NCBI GenBank assembly: GCA_007844125.1
Contig: CM017567.1
Span: forward strand, 35,610,957 to 35,674,956
DNA: 64,000 nt
Direction of reading: 5' to 3'
Origin: Sinonovacula constricta
Taxonomy: Eukaryota; Mollusca; Bivalvia; Cardiida; Solecurtidae
Below are positions 25,441 through 37,300 of this stretch, piece after piece. The number at the start of each line of letters is the position of its first letter. The first letter of the stretch is position 1. The position numbers were made by a program, and so were the translations under genes. The notes below the pieces were generated by a model. It was not told the origin of the DNA. It ran no database searches and was given only the letters and a program-made list of their open reading frames with translations.

Positions 25441-27463
25441 ATATGTCTCGCCATATGCCTATGATGTGATAGGCGAGGGTAAACAAAACCATTCGACGAC
25501 GACAGAGCCACACCAAGTCTTACCTCACATTGAATCAGGCACAGTCTCGCTAACAAGCACTCACACTAGACTTACATAGCTTCACACATGAACATTGAAC
25601 AAACGGCAACATTTTCTGGGCAATGTTTTAACCAATACATCGTGTAATTTCTGTTAAGAACAAATGAAGGAATTTTAAATTTGTAATTACAATTAATTGT
25701 ATCAGGGTAAAAACTAAAAATAAGATAAACACACTTTAAAATTAACATTCAGAGCTTAGTCCAGTTTAACACCCATGCTAACACGTGTACTAACATGCTG
25801 TTAGTTTGGGTTTTAATCGGAACTGTTCTGATGCTATTTAACAACGAAACACGATGTACTTCTTTTCCCACAATCTTAATATTTAAATAATAAAGATATG
25901 ACTATACACTGCGACAAGTACCCCTATTTGCTACAATCTACATTATAAATTATATAAAATGTGTAAAACTTGCAAGAAATACCAATTAATGGAAAGATAA
26001 TTTATATTATTATTTAATGGCAGGTATGGGAGATAATCCAGACGGTGTAAATCTAAATATCGTTTAAATAACCTCCCTTGCTAACATAATGTTTGCAACA
26101 AAATACATGTATAACGTAAGTATAATTATTACGTGCAAAAATACAGGACTGTAAACATCGTTTATAAGTTAATTTGACATTTAAAGCTATATTGTTAATA
26201 ATAAATATTAGTAAATAATACGTGCACGGATATCTCACAATGTATTTTTGTTTCAGACACACACCCTATGAAAAATCAACATAAAATTCAAAAAGACTGT
26301 TTTGAAATTTTAATTTAACAGTTAGATGTTCAAACAACTAAAATAAAAAATGCATCTGAAACTAACAGTCACTTTAACCCAAGAACGGCGAGAAAGTCAT
26401 GTGTTACATTATCGTGGATCGATATTTCTACGTTAAGACCCCAGGAACAGTCTGACAGTCACTTTAACATGTGTTACATTATCGTGGATTTTTCTATGTA
26501 AAGGCCCCAGGAACAATCCGGACTATATAAATATAAGTTAATAAAAGAGTTCAGTGAAGAAGAAAGAAGCAACAATTTTTCATTTAATAATAATATAAAC
26601 AATTCCTTACAGTTGTCTAATGTGGTCATGTGACTGTTAATCATGCGATTTTTCTATATAAATTTCTAGGCGACTTGTGCATATCTTACTTTTTTCGTCA
26701 GCCAATGGACAACTCTTGCACCCTTCCTATAACTTAGAGTGTAGGGAATTTTTTACGGCGTTTGTTCTGATGATTGATATGTAGAATAAATATAAAACAT
26801 GTCTATTTTTAAATAAACATACACTGTGTTAACAGATATATAAAGGAAAATGGGCGGCATATACATAATTAAAAATACCCATATGTAATTGTTTGTATTA
26901 TATACTACTGCTAGTAATTCAGTAGCACGGGTACTAAAGATGTTTGGTTTAAAAAATATCATTTGAGGACAAAGCCAAAATATTAAGCATGAACCGACTG
27001 ACCTTATGAAACAAACTGCACTACAACCCAGCTATGATTGACCCCCTTAAACACACACAGGTGAGAAGAGTTATTCATTGTCTATCATTGTCCAATAGAT
27101 AAGATTTTAAGTGTCGATTAAAGAGTTTCAGTGCCCTAAAATTGAGATACAGCTAAAAAATCGTCAACGGTGTTTTTTTCTGCAGAAATTATGCAAAATA
27201 ACCATAACAAAGGTCAGATATTGTCAGATATATTATATATAGGCAAATCTCTTTAACATTATTCAATAAATCGAAATATTTAGCGTAGCAAATACACTTT
27301 TATTTCTATAACGTTTCCTGAAACAAATGATGTCTTAAGCAATGTACTGTAAAAGATTTATGGTAAACAACTTTATTATTCTAGCATGATACATCTCTCC
27401 AGGTTGTTTACGTCTTTTAAAACGTTATTTTCTTGTTAGCATCAATGATGCCATCGGCACAAC
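25441..27463. other. arm sequence upstream of right gene, no gene seen
   Basis: Mirror of 12966-14930. A ~70-bp local duplication ('tgtgttacattatcgtgga' twice, about 26400 and 26470) is present only in this arm. Confidence 0.45.
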
Positions 27464-27505
27464 GTCACGGCGTCAACGACGTCAAATCGTCATGACGTTA
27501 CGTTA
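27464..27505 (+). promoter_or_regulatory. TGACG-motif cluster upstream of right gene
   Basis: 'cgtcacggcgtcaacgacgt' followed by 'tcatgacgttacgttacg'. Same arrangement as at the left gene and directly before the first ATG at 27492. Confidence 0.35.
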
Positions 27506-29291
27506 CGTTTCTATAGACACACAAGATAAGCACAAACATACAAGCAAGTCACTCATAAAGATGAGCGCCAAAAGCAGGAGACAGAAGGCAGTGCCATGGA
27601 GACAGGGGCCCCAAACTGGGGTACTCCTAAGGACTATCCGAGGGGAAACGTTCTATAATTATATGGTGAGTTGAAAATTGAAATATATTGATTTCTGAGG
27701 CTAGCAACAAAACAGCGTTAAACATTGCTAATGATATGCAATTATATATAGAATAAAAAGTATTAATATATATAATAATTTTTATAAGGCAATATTAATT
27801 TTGATTATTTTATGCACTATCTGTATGTATAAAACAACAATACTGGTCAAAACCTAAAGTCTGTTACTCGAAAATAAATAAAAATAAGATAAAAGTTAAA
27901 TAAAAAATTAAGGAGTCGCATATAGAAAACGTTGTTACATGTTAAATATCTTAATTTCTGAAGATAGAAAAAAACATTTAAGCTGTGCTACTAGTAATTA
28001 GTACAACATAAATAATAAATATTTTATAAGTTACAGAACGAAATTGATAAGTGTCCTGTTAAAAGTTCCCTTCAAACAAACAGGCATAGGACTTAATTCA
28101 TTTTCATATATTCATAACAATGTGATGGGAATTGGTAAACAGACTTTTAGAAAAAGAGTGAAGTGAAACCTTTAATGTTGAAAAACTACTTTTTATTTTA
28201 AGGATCCTCCAGTGATAAACCCATTCTCGATCCCATTGCAACTGAACCCAGACGCACCTGAGTTTACGCCTAGAGCAGTTAAGGCGGAAGAATTACGGAA
28301 AGCAGATTCCAAACGAGAAGTGCAACATATCATCGAGGGAATCTTGAAAGATGTTGCAGATATAGCAGAGCAAAACGAGAGAAAGAGAGCAATTGAGTTG
28401 CAGGAAGACGTGAAAGATATCTTCGAAGGCATTTTGAAAGATGTGGAGGATAAAGCAGAGCAAAACGAGAGAAAGAGAGCAATTGAGTTGCAGGAAGACG
28501 TCAAAGATATCCTCGAAGGTATTTTAAAAGATGTGGAAGATAAAGCAGAGCAAAACGAGAGAAAGAGAGCAAATGAGTTGCAGGAAGACGTCAAAGGTTT
28601 CCTCGAAGGCATCTTAAAAGATGTGGAAGATAAGGCAGAGCAAAAGGAGAGAAAGAGAGCAATTGAGTTGCATGAAGACGTCAAAGATATCATCGAAGGC
28701 ATCTTAAAAGATGTGGAAGATAAGGCAGAGCAAAAGGAGAGAAAGAGAGCAATTGAGTTGCATGAAGACGTCAAAGATATGCTCAAAGGTATTTTGAAAG
28801 ATGTGGAAGATAAAGCAGAGCAAAACGAGAGAAAGAAAGCAATTGAGTTGCATGAAGACGTCAAAGATATCATCGAAGGTATTTTGAAAGATGTGGAAGA
28901 TAAAGCAGAGCAAAACGAGAGAAAGAAAGCAATTGAGTTGCAGGAAGACGTCAAAGATATCCTCGAATGCATCTTAAAAGACGTGGAAGATATAGCAGAG
29001 CAAAACGAGAGAAAGAGAGCAAATGAGTTGCAGGAAGACGTTAAAGATATCCTCGAAGGCATCTTAAAAGACGTGGAGGTTATAGCAGAGCAAAACGAGA
29101 TGAAGAAGGCCATACAATTGCAGGAGAATATCAAGAAATATGTTGATGATCTGATTGACAAAGCAGCAAGAATGGTGAAGGATATGGACGCTGGTGTGGT
29201 GGAAGAAGCGGTTGTGAAGATGGAGGAATATCAAGTAGTGGTAGATGACACCTTTGAAAATGGCAGTTTGCCGAAATTTTACTGTGAGTGA
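27492..29291 (+). CDS. 30-residue-repeat helical protein, right-arm copy (2 exons, altered C-terminus)
   Basis: Paralogue of 11209-12925. Exon 1 (27492-27665) is identical in length and differs at three bases by eye, giving one residue change (RRR to SRR). Its donor is ATG|GTGAGT. Exon 2 (28203-29291) follows TTTTAAG| and opens with DPPVINPF. It carries nine 30-residue repeats against six on the left (about 420 residues in total, or about 397 from the second ATG). Homology stops after VVVDDT, followed by FENGSLPKFYCE and a stop, so the acidic run and the Cys/basic tail are lost. The sequence then resumes homology with the far flank of the left gene, indicating a deletion of about 1.2 kb. It may be a pseudogene or a soluble variant. 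Confidence 0.6.
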
Positions 29292-30390
29292 ATAGTTTTA
29301 ACTATTACTTTCTTGGCACATAACTCAAGACACAAAAACTACACTTTTTTTTAAAAAAAAAAATATTCACATATGATGCCATAATATATAAATAATAAAT
29401 AATAAAACGATTGAATTAACGTTGCAAAAATGATACAGTAATAAAGTAAAGGTAAACTGAACTCAACTTACCTTCAGCATAAAAAAAGGCTTCATAATTA
29501 TATCACAAACAAATCATAGTGAAAAAGAATCTGTCACTCAAAGCACAAAATTACGGAAGTTTTATTTTTTTAAAGTAAATAAGTTCCACATCTAACGTAG
29601 ATATTACGACAACTTCCTATAATTGGCGTCTAGCTAGCCAAAAATGTTTATATGTTTTTTCCTGGAATTAAATAATCTCCATGTACATGTACGCAATGTT
29701 TACAATTGTACGGAACACATTCCCAGTTGTGTAACACCAAACTCAACACTTTGTCTTGCCGCACACAATCTGCGTAGCACGTGCAGACCTACCCTAGCTA
29801 TCACAGTCATCAGTCGCTTGACACGTGTCGTCTGATTTCTTTATATTCTGATAGATTTAGTTATGAAGAGAGTATGAAGGGAAGAGTGTAAAATAAAAGT
29901 TTATAAATAGTTCTTTAATATGACGTTTATTGTGATGGAATTAAAATTTATGTATCTTAAAAAGACTAGAATATCAATGTAAAATAATACAAAGTCAACG
30001 CAGTGAAAGATTTAAATGACTTTACAACATACCGTTTAAAACGTTCAACTAAACAAAGTTTAGGTGAAGGTTTGGAGCTAAGTACTTTATTGTCTTCATA
30101 TATCTGTGTTGTAATGAACGAGCTTTTTCAGAAAACCTCAAGTCGCTTATTTCTGGACTGACCTTTCCATAGCTGAAATTTATATATCTTTATACGAATT
30201 TGACTTTTTGTTAAATGTGTACAAATGGCTTGTCGCATGTGTTCATATTTATGAATCAAAATACCTGTTTGGTAGCAGCATCTATGCAAATTGGCGGAAA
30301 TGTTTGTTAAAAAGATATTCATTATCCTGTGATCCAAGTATCCATATATACTTTTGCTAAACCACAATGACCAGACATCTGATGTTGTAT
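29292..30390. other. right-arm flank downstream of gene, no gene seen
   Basis: Matches left-arm sequence 9470-10160 on the opposite strand ('acgtttattgtgatggaatt', 'acacgtgtc'). An AATAAA lies at 29401. No supported frame. Confidence 0.45.
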
Positions 30391-30872
30391 TAAAGGTGGT
30401 ATCCGACTGTTTGTATAAAATACGTGTTACAATATCTTACCTCTGTTTTTGGGAACTGCAGGCATAATTTCTGCATAAACGCGTACTTAGGTCTAAGTAA
30501 CGGCGAATTGGGACACTTCTTTGATTGTAAGACTGTGCAAAAACAGTGACAAAATAATTCTTTCAAAATCTATATAAAACACAATCGGGGTTTCTGCTGA
30601 AAACAGATATCTACGCCTGCGCGGATAAGTCGGATGAGGATATAACGTAATCTCACAAGTAAGGGATCACGTGTTTAAATATAGCTAACTATGCATCGTG
30701 ACTCGGATAGGAAATACATAACTGTAATGACAATTGGGGTGTCATCCTTCACTTTTCATATAGATGTAGCACATCGAAAACTACATTTTGCGGAATCGTT
30801 TCAGGTTTAAACAATGTATGTGCTTGAGCAAAATAAATGGGTCCAAACTATCGTATACCAAATTTAAAGGGA
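30391..30872 (-). mobile_element. MITE, right-arm copy
   Basis: Ends 'aaaggtggtatccgactgt' and 'ccaaactatcgtatacca' form inverted termini about 480 bp apart, of the same family as 10196-10684. In the left arm the corresponding element (7573-7755) is truncated. Confidence 0.7.
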
Positions 30873-32240
30873 TCGTACCAGCATTGTATTATTTTTTTAT
30901 TAATAAGAAACACTTATATATAATATATATTGCCAATATAATCATACAGAGGAACATTTATAATAACCAATAAGACAGAATGTTTGAGCCACAAGTTCGG
31001 CTCTCCAAACTGAAGCCTAACCACGATACTTAATATTTATAAATATTAAACTTCCGTTTGTGAGATGAATGAATAACAAACTAGCATTTTATTAGTCAAT
31101 ATATTAAAGAGGGGTGTAAATCATGATATATAGAGTTGCTAAAAGAGTGGCGAAGATGGTGGATAAAGAGGAGAAGAGGTAGACTGAGACAGAGAGTGAG
31201 ACAGAGGCAGAGAGAGAGACAGAGACGATAGAGATAGAGCCAGACAGACAGACAGACAGACAGAGGGATGGAGACAGAGCGAGAGTTCTAATGATGTAAG
31301 AAAAAGTATTGAAATTAATATTTGTAAATAGTAACTTTAAATTTTTATTACAACATATAAGAACCTAATTACAATCACAAATTGAAACCTTTGATACAGC
31401 TGTATTGAAACAAATATTTCATAAACCTAGCCTTCTTCGAAACTCTGGAATGAAAGACGAGAAGATGGCATGAGAAATAAGGAAATAAACACAGGTTACC
31501 TCCCTTTACCTATAAATCATTCACATTCTACGCAAACGTGTCCGGTATTCTCTACACAATTTCACTTACCGACAATGTTGAAGAACTGTCTTCAGGATCG
31601 GCTCCATCATGTGGGAAAGAAAGGGGGGGGGTGGGGAGTAAGGTGGGAGGAGGAGTGGGTCAAAGACAAATTTTGAAACATGTTCTAGAAGTTGGGCTGG
31701 GGAGACAAAGTCCCCTTAAGTAGGGACAAATCCCCTTTTCGCTTAAATATTCAACATTTGCAACAATTTTATTTGGGTGGACGGGGCGGGGTAGGGGAAT
31801 GGCGGGGTCGGCATCTTTTTACAAAATGTGGTAATCATCAATATTTCAATATTATCCGGTTGAGTCTTTTTTGAAGTTTCCTAAAACACAGTAGTATATA
31901 AAACTTTCTAAGTTACAAATTCCTCCGATTTCTAGTTGAACCAAAATTTGCGTTTTATGCAAAGAGTACACTGGATGTTGGACGAAAAAAAAACAAGGAC
32001 CATAGCAACACAGCTCAAGAGAAAACTTTCACGCGAATAGGAGCTAATTACCTTGTCAAAGAAAATAAAGCTAGACCAAGAACTTGTCCATATTGTAATC
32101 AAGAATAATCATTTGAACACGTTCTGTTAAGTTGTATGTAACAAGCAACAGCCACAATACCGTTGGAGAAAATAACATAGCGTTGGAGAAAATAATATAG
32201 AGTTGGAGAAAATAACTTCTCATTGATGCGGTTCTTAGTT
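30873..32240. other. outer right arm, noncoding
   Basis: Mirror of 6420-7560. Contains a GA/ACAG simple repeat (about 31160-31265) and G-rich tracts. Frames at 31470-31874 are not preserved in the other arm. Confidence 0.5.
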
Positions 32241-32989
32241 GTTCCTAGGCTAAACCATGGGCGCTGAACACGAATCCGATGTCACTTTTGAGCTGTCTCT
32301 TACCAGTTTGGCATAGATGCCCATTTTCAAAACAGGCGCCGCGCCCATTTTTGTCGATACCCTAGATCTCCAAAAGGGTAAGTGATATTTAAAAATGGAC
32401 ACCGGATTCGTGTTCCGCACCCAAAATAACCCCCAGGGACATAGTTTGGGTGAAGGTTTAAAGGAAAGTTGATTTGACCCCAAAATGACCAAAATTTTCA
32501 GGTCCGCGGTCATCGATTTTTTGCATTTTTCGATGAAATTTTTTTTTCCAGACAGATGGCTCAAATGTTGTTCCTAGGCTAAACCATGGGCGCTGAACAC
32601 GAATCCGATGTCACTTTTAAGATGTCTCTTTCCAGTTCGGCATAGATGCCCATTTTCAAACAGGCGCCACGCCCATTTTTGTCGATACCCTAGATCTCCA
32701 AAAGGGTAAGTGATATTTAAAAATGGACACCGGATTCGTGTTCCGCACCCAAAATAACCCCCAGGGACATAGTTTGGGTGAAGGTTTAAAGGAAAGTTGA
32801 TTTGACCCCAAAATGACCAAAATTTTCAGGTCCGCGGTCATCGATTTTTTGCATTTTTCGATGAAATTTTTTTTTCCAGACAGATGGCTCAAATGTTGTT
32901 CCTAGGCTAAACCATGGGCGCTGAACACGAATCCGATGTCACTTTTGAGCTGTCTCTTACCAGTATGGCATAGATGCCCATTTTCAAAA
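32241..32989 (+). repeat. ~329-bp tandem repeat, 2.3 units, cut by gap
   Basis: Units start with 'gttcctaggctaaacc' at 32241, 32570 and 32898 (periods 329 and 328). The third is cut by the gap. Adjacent units are almost identical. Confidence 0.95.
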
Positions 32990-33089
32990 NNNNNNNNNNN
33001 NNNNNNNNNNNNNNNNNNNNNNNNNNNNNNNNNNNNNNNNNNNNNNNNNNNNNNNNNNNNNNNNNNNNNNNNNNNNNNNNNNNNNNNNN
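32990..33089. other. assembly gap of 100 N
   Basis: Exactly 100 N between a 329-bp array and a 36-bp array, so both sides end in tandem repeats. The true length is unknown. Confidence 0.99.
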
Positions 33090-34200
33090 GATAAAGGTAT
33101 GGAGAGTTTAGTCCGTTTGACACCAGAACAATATATGTAGGGTGTGATCCTCTTTACACCAAAGCAGGGTATGGAGGGTTTGATTCTCTTGACACCAAAG
33201 CTGGGTATGTAGGGTTTGATCCTCTTGACACCAGAGCTGGGTATGGAGGATTTGATCCTCTTGACACCAGAGCTGGGTATGGAGGATTTTATCTTCTTGA
33301 CACCAGAGCTGGGTATGGAGGGTTTGATCCTCTTGACATCTGAGCAGAGTATGGAGGGTTTGATCCTCTTGACACCAGAACAGAGTATGGAGGGATTGAT
33401 CCTCTTGACATCTGAGCTGGGTATGGAGGGTTTGATCCTTTTGACACCAGAGCAATATATGGAGGGTTTTATCCTCTTAGCACCAGAGCAATGTATGGAG
33501 GGTTTGATCCTCTTGACACTAGAGCAGGGTATGGAGAGTTTGATCCTCTTGACACCAGAACAGGGTATGGAGAATTTGATCCTCTTGACACCAGAACAGA
33601 GTATGGAGAGTTTGATCCTCTTGACACCAGAACAGAGTATGGAGAGTTTGATCCTCTTGACACCAGAACAGAGTATGGAGGGTTTGATCCTCTTGACACC
33701 AGAGCAGAGTATGGAGGGTTTTATCCTCTTGACACCAGAACAGAGTATGGAGAGTTTGATCCTCTTGACACGAGAGAAGGGTATGGAGGGTTTGATCCTC
33801 TTGACACCAGAACAGAATATGGAGGATTTGATCCTTTTGACACCAGAACAGAGTATGGAGGGTTTGATCCTCTTGACACCAGAACAGAGTATGGAGGGTT
33901 TGATCCTCTTGACACCAGAGCAGAGTATGGAGGGTTTGATCCTCTTGACACCAGAACAGAGTATGGAGGGTTTGATCCTCTTGACACGAGAGCAGGGTAT
34001 GGAGGGTTTGATCCTCTTGACACCAGAACAGAGTATGGAGGGTTTGATCCTCTTGACACGAGAGCAGGGTATGGAGGGTTTGATCCTCTTGACACCAGAG
34101 CAGAGTATGGAGGGTTTGATCCTCTTGACACCAGAACAGAGTATAGAGGGTTTGATCCTCTTGACACCAGAACAGGGTATGGAGAATTTGTTCCCTGCCC
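33090..34200 (+). repeat. 36-bp minisatellite
   Basis: About 30 units of 'ggagggtttgatcctcttga' plus 'caccagaacagagtat'. The period is a multiple of three, so plus (EGLILLTPEQSM; FDPLDTRTEYGG) and minus frames are all open. No start, splice or domain evidence favours coding. Confidence 0.95.
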
Positions 34201-34309
34201 TAGGTAAACTATTTTTACTCTATCTATGGTCTATTAATTACTTTTAAAACTTTTCGCTGTCGAGAGCAAAACCAATTTATTTCCTTCCTTTAAAACCTTT
34301 TGGAGTTAG

Positions 34310-37300
34310 GCATGAACTGGATAGAACCTAAAGATTTTTGTCTGTATGTACAAACACTGAACTATCAATGTCAACACTTAAGCAAAACAAGACAACATCT
34401 TTTAATTGTACTGGCATCAAATCTACAACTTGCTGTGGAGACAATTGTTCTACCAATTGAGGTACATGTGCTCACAACTCTTGTAAAAACAAATTCACTA
34501 CAGACACTTCAACCTCCACTCCTTATACCTTTTTACAGATGGCACAGTCCTAGGCTGAATTTTTTATTCTGGATGTAATCATGACGTTTTACTGAGGTTT
34601 TTTTGTGGGAATTAATATCTAGACAACTGCCTTAAAGCAAACACTGAGGCAACAAAATTCAGCTAGTAGAATATTTCTTCCCAGCCAGGTGTTGATTGAT
34701 AGGTCACCCATCGGTGCTCCAGAACCAACGACCCCCTGTTCTGCAGTCAGGTGCTGATCAAGCTACGTTTGCATGTAGCATATTAACTACATTACCTTGT
34801 TTACAGAATGATTCTGACTCTGTGGGTACAGTCACTTTATAGTGGATAACATGAATGAACAAGTAACAGATAGAAAATTGTCTGCTATTTATCTTTTTGG
34901 TAAAAACGATGCAAACCATCTCACAAGCATTCACAATTGGTGTAAACACTGTTCAGAACATACAGCTACTGTACAAATGAACATTTACCATCCAGTGCAC
35001 GTTCATTTTATGCTGTACTTATTTGTTACACATCCAGTAATATCCATAAAACATTCTGTTGTGTCTCTTTCTTTCGCATTTATCTGGTATCAGAACACAG
35101 CCGCACAATTTAAAACTAAGATAATGGAATCTGCGCTTTAAGTGCATATGTTATTTAAGAAATTGTAATTCATATGAAAAGTCATTCTGCACTAACAACA
35201 TGGTTAAGATTGCTAAAATGAGTTAGATGAGATATAGTTGAAAATTGTGTTGTTTCCAAAAAATTGTGTCTCCAATTTACTTATTTAAAATCATTTTCCA
35301 TGTTTCACCTGCAACACACATTGTGTGACTATACATATACATAATACATGTATATGTAGGTTATATATTACTGCCTTACCACATTTTGTGTATTACTATT
35401 TACAAAGAGTGTTAATGCTATTTTTTATTGTAGCGACTGCTGATGATTATTAGTGGACCAACCCTGCATTGCAATATGGAGTGTGTCATCTTTATGCAGT
35501 TACATATTAGGGCTCCTGGTGCAGCCTTGGTGGTAAGGTAAAGCCCGCTTGATTATGCTAAGCACACATCAGAATTAACTATGGCAAGTAACCTTGTATG
35601 AAATTTATTTGACATGGTGTTATTGTGTCATCTGTGTTTATTGCATACTATTACAGTGAAGGAGGCACTATAACTGCTTCATCATTAACAGATAATTAAC
35701 ATTTGTGTTATGTGACCAGCAAACAATCTGCTGTATAGAGAGCAACAGCCTTGACACATATCTAGCACAGTCAGGGGAGAACCATCAACATATTGCAGGT
35801 TTGTGTTCCATCACATGTAGTGCATATGTCTGGGTTTCCTTAAAGGTGGCGGGCCTGTGCTCTTGCTCTTTGAGAGGACAGTTTTGCAGAAAAACTAAAG
35901 CTGTTTAGAATTTCAAAATAATATTTCAGTAAAATACATTAAATATAAAAGTTCTTAATGTGCTTGTCTGTTGTTTTTTAGGGTTGACAACTGGGTTTTA
36001 AACCCTGAAGAGAGTGAATTCAAGTGTAAAGGTCAATTTCACAAGGATGAGAATGGTAACTATTTTCAATACTTATTCTCTTCTTTCAAACAGAAAGAAA
36101 TGTAATAAATGATTGTTACTTTCATATCGAAATGACCGCCTTTGTTTCCATATGTGAAATGGGATAGTATAATAGTAGGACACAGGTCCCCCCAGCAGGT
36201 GGTCCGTGGTTTGAGCCTAGTCAGGTCACCTTTACTTACCCTAAGTAAGACATTTACCTAGGATTGTTTCCTTCCACCCAATTGTACAAAAGGGTACATG
36301 TGAGGGTTATACGGGTCTTGCACATGACTTACTAGCATCTAGATCTGCTTATATAGGATATAGCATCATGTCTCGACTGATAATATAGGATTTATGAATA
36401 TGCCAAATAACCATTCTGAAAGTGTCTCATGCATAATGTTTACAGGTGTAACCATACATAATACCAAGCTACTTTAAAGCTACTGCTTGCTCAGTCATTT
36501 TTACAGCTTAGCCCCTTGTCATTGACAATATTCCTCAAAACAACATGTTTGTTGTCTACATAAGGTGATGTGATGTCATGTATTCCCCAAATAATCCTCA
36601 CAGGTAACCTGTTCACCTGGGTGAATTGGAATAATCTTAGGTAAATTTCTTGCTAAAAGAAATTAGCAATTGCCTTAACTGGGATTTGGACCCCTGATCC
36701 TGTGATTCTGAGGCCCGTATCATACCATTGGACTATCACATGCCTGAAGGTGAAGGTCATTTTTAAGGGCATTGTTTCTAAAGAGCTAATTGTGCTATAT
36801 GCTTGTATAAGTGTCTTAGCCATTACTTGGCCGTTTAATTGTCATTTTATTCATGTATTAAAACCAGTCGCAATAGCTCAAGTGGTAGAGCGTCAGCTTG
36901 CGGATTAGGAGGTGGCATGTTCAAATCCCAGCCGGTTTAAACCAAAGACTTTAATGTTGGTAGTAGTGGCTCCCCTCCTAAAGCTCGGGGCTACGGGGCC
37001 AGCATACGTCTGACTCGTCAGTGTCAGTATAATGGACCGGCTGGGTTCAGTCCCTGGGCACCTCATAAGTTCCCCTGTGCTATAATGTTAGAAATGTCTC
37101 TGCACAGTATAGGCAAAAATGCTGGCAAATCCCCCTACATGTATAAATCTAACAAAGCCATCTAACCGACATAAATGTGTATGGCATACCAAGGTCAAGT
37201 TCATATTTCATGTCATTACAGCTGCATGGGTGTATGTTGATTCCCGTTTCATTTTTTGTTTGAGGTAGTGCAGTTACTTTTTTTCAAGCTATTGCTTTTT

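Larger units (their letters stand above)
17405..32240. repeat. right arm of giant inverted repeat
   Basis: Reverse complement of 6420-16690 with the satellite expanded about eightfold. The ~1.2 kb around the C-terminus and 3' flank of the gene is missing, as is most of the left-arm sequence at 7760-9450. Ends at 'gcggttcttag' (32229-32239), immediately followed by plus-strand 329-bp repeats. Confidence 0.9.

Noticed and set aside
33216..34247. 343-codon MEGLILLTPEQS repeat protein
   Set aside because: 36-bp minisatellite; other frames and the other strand are open too, and stops are absent only because of the period.
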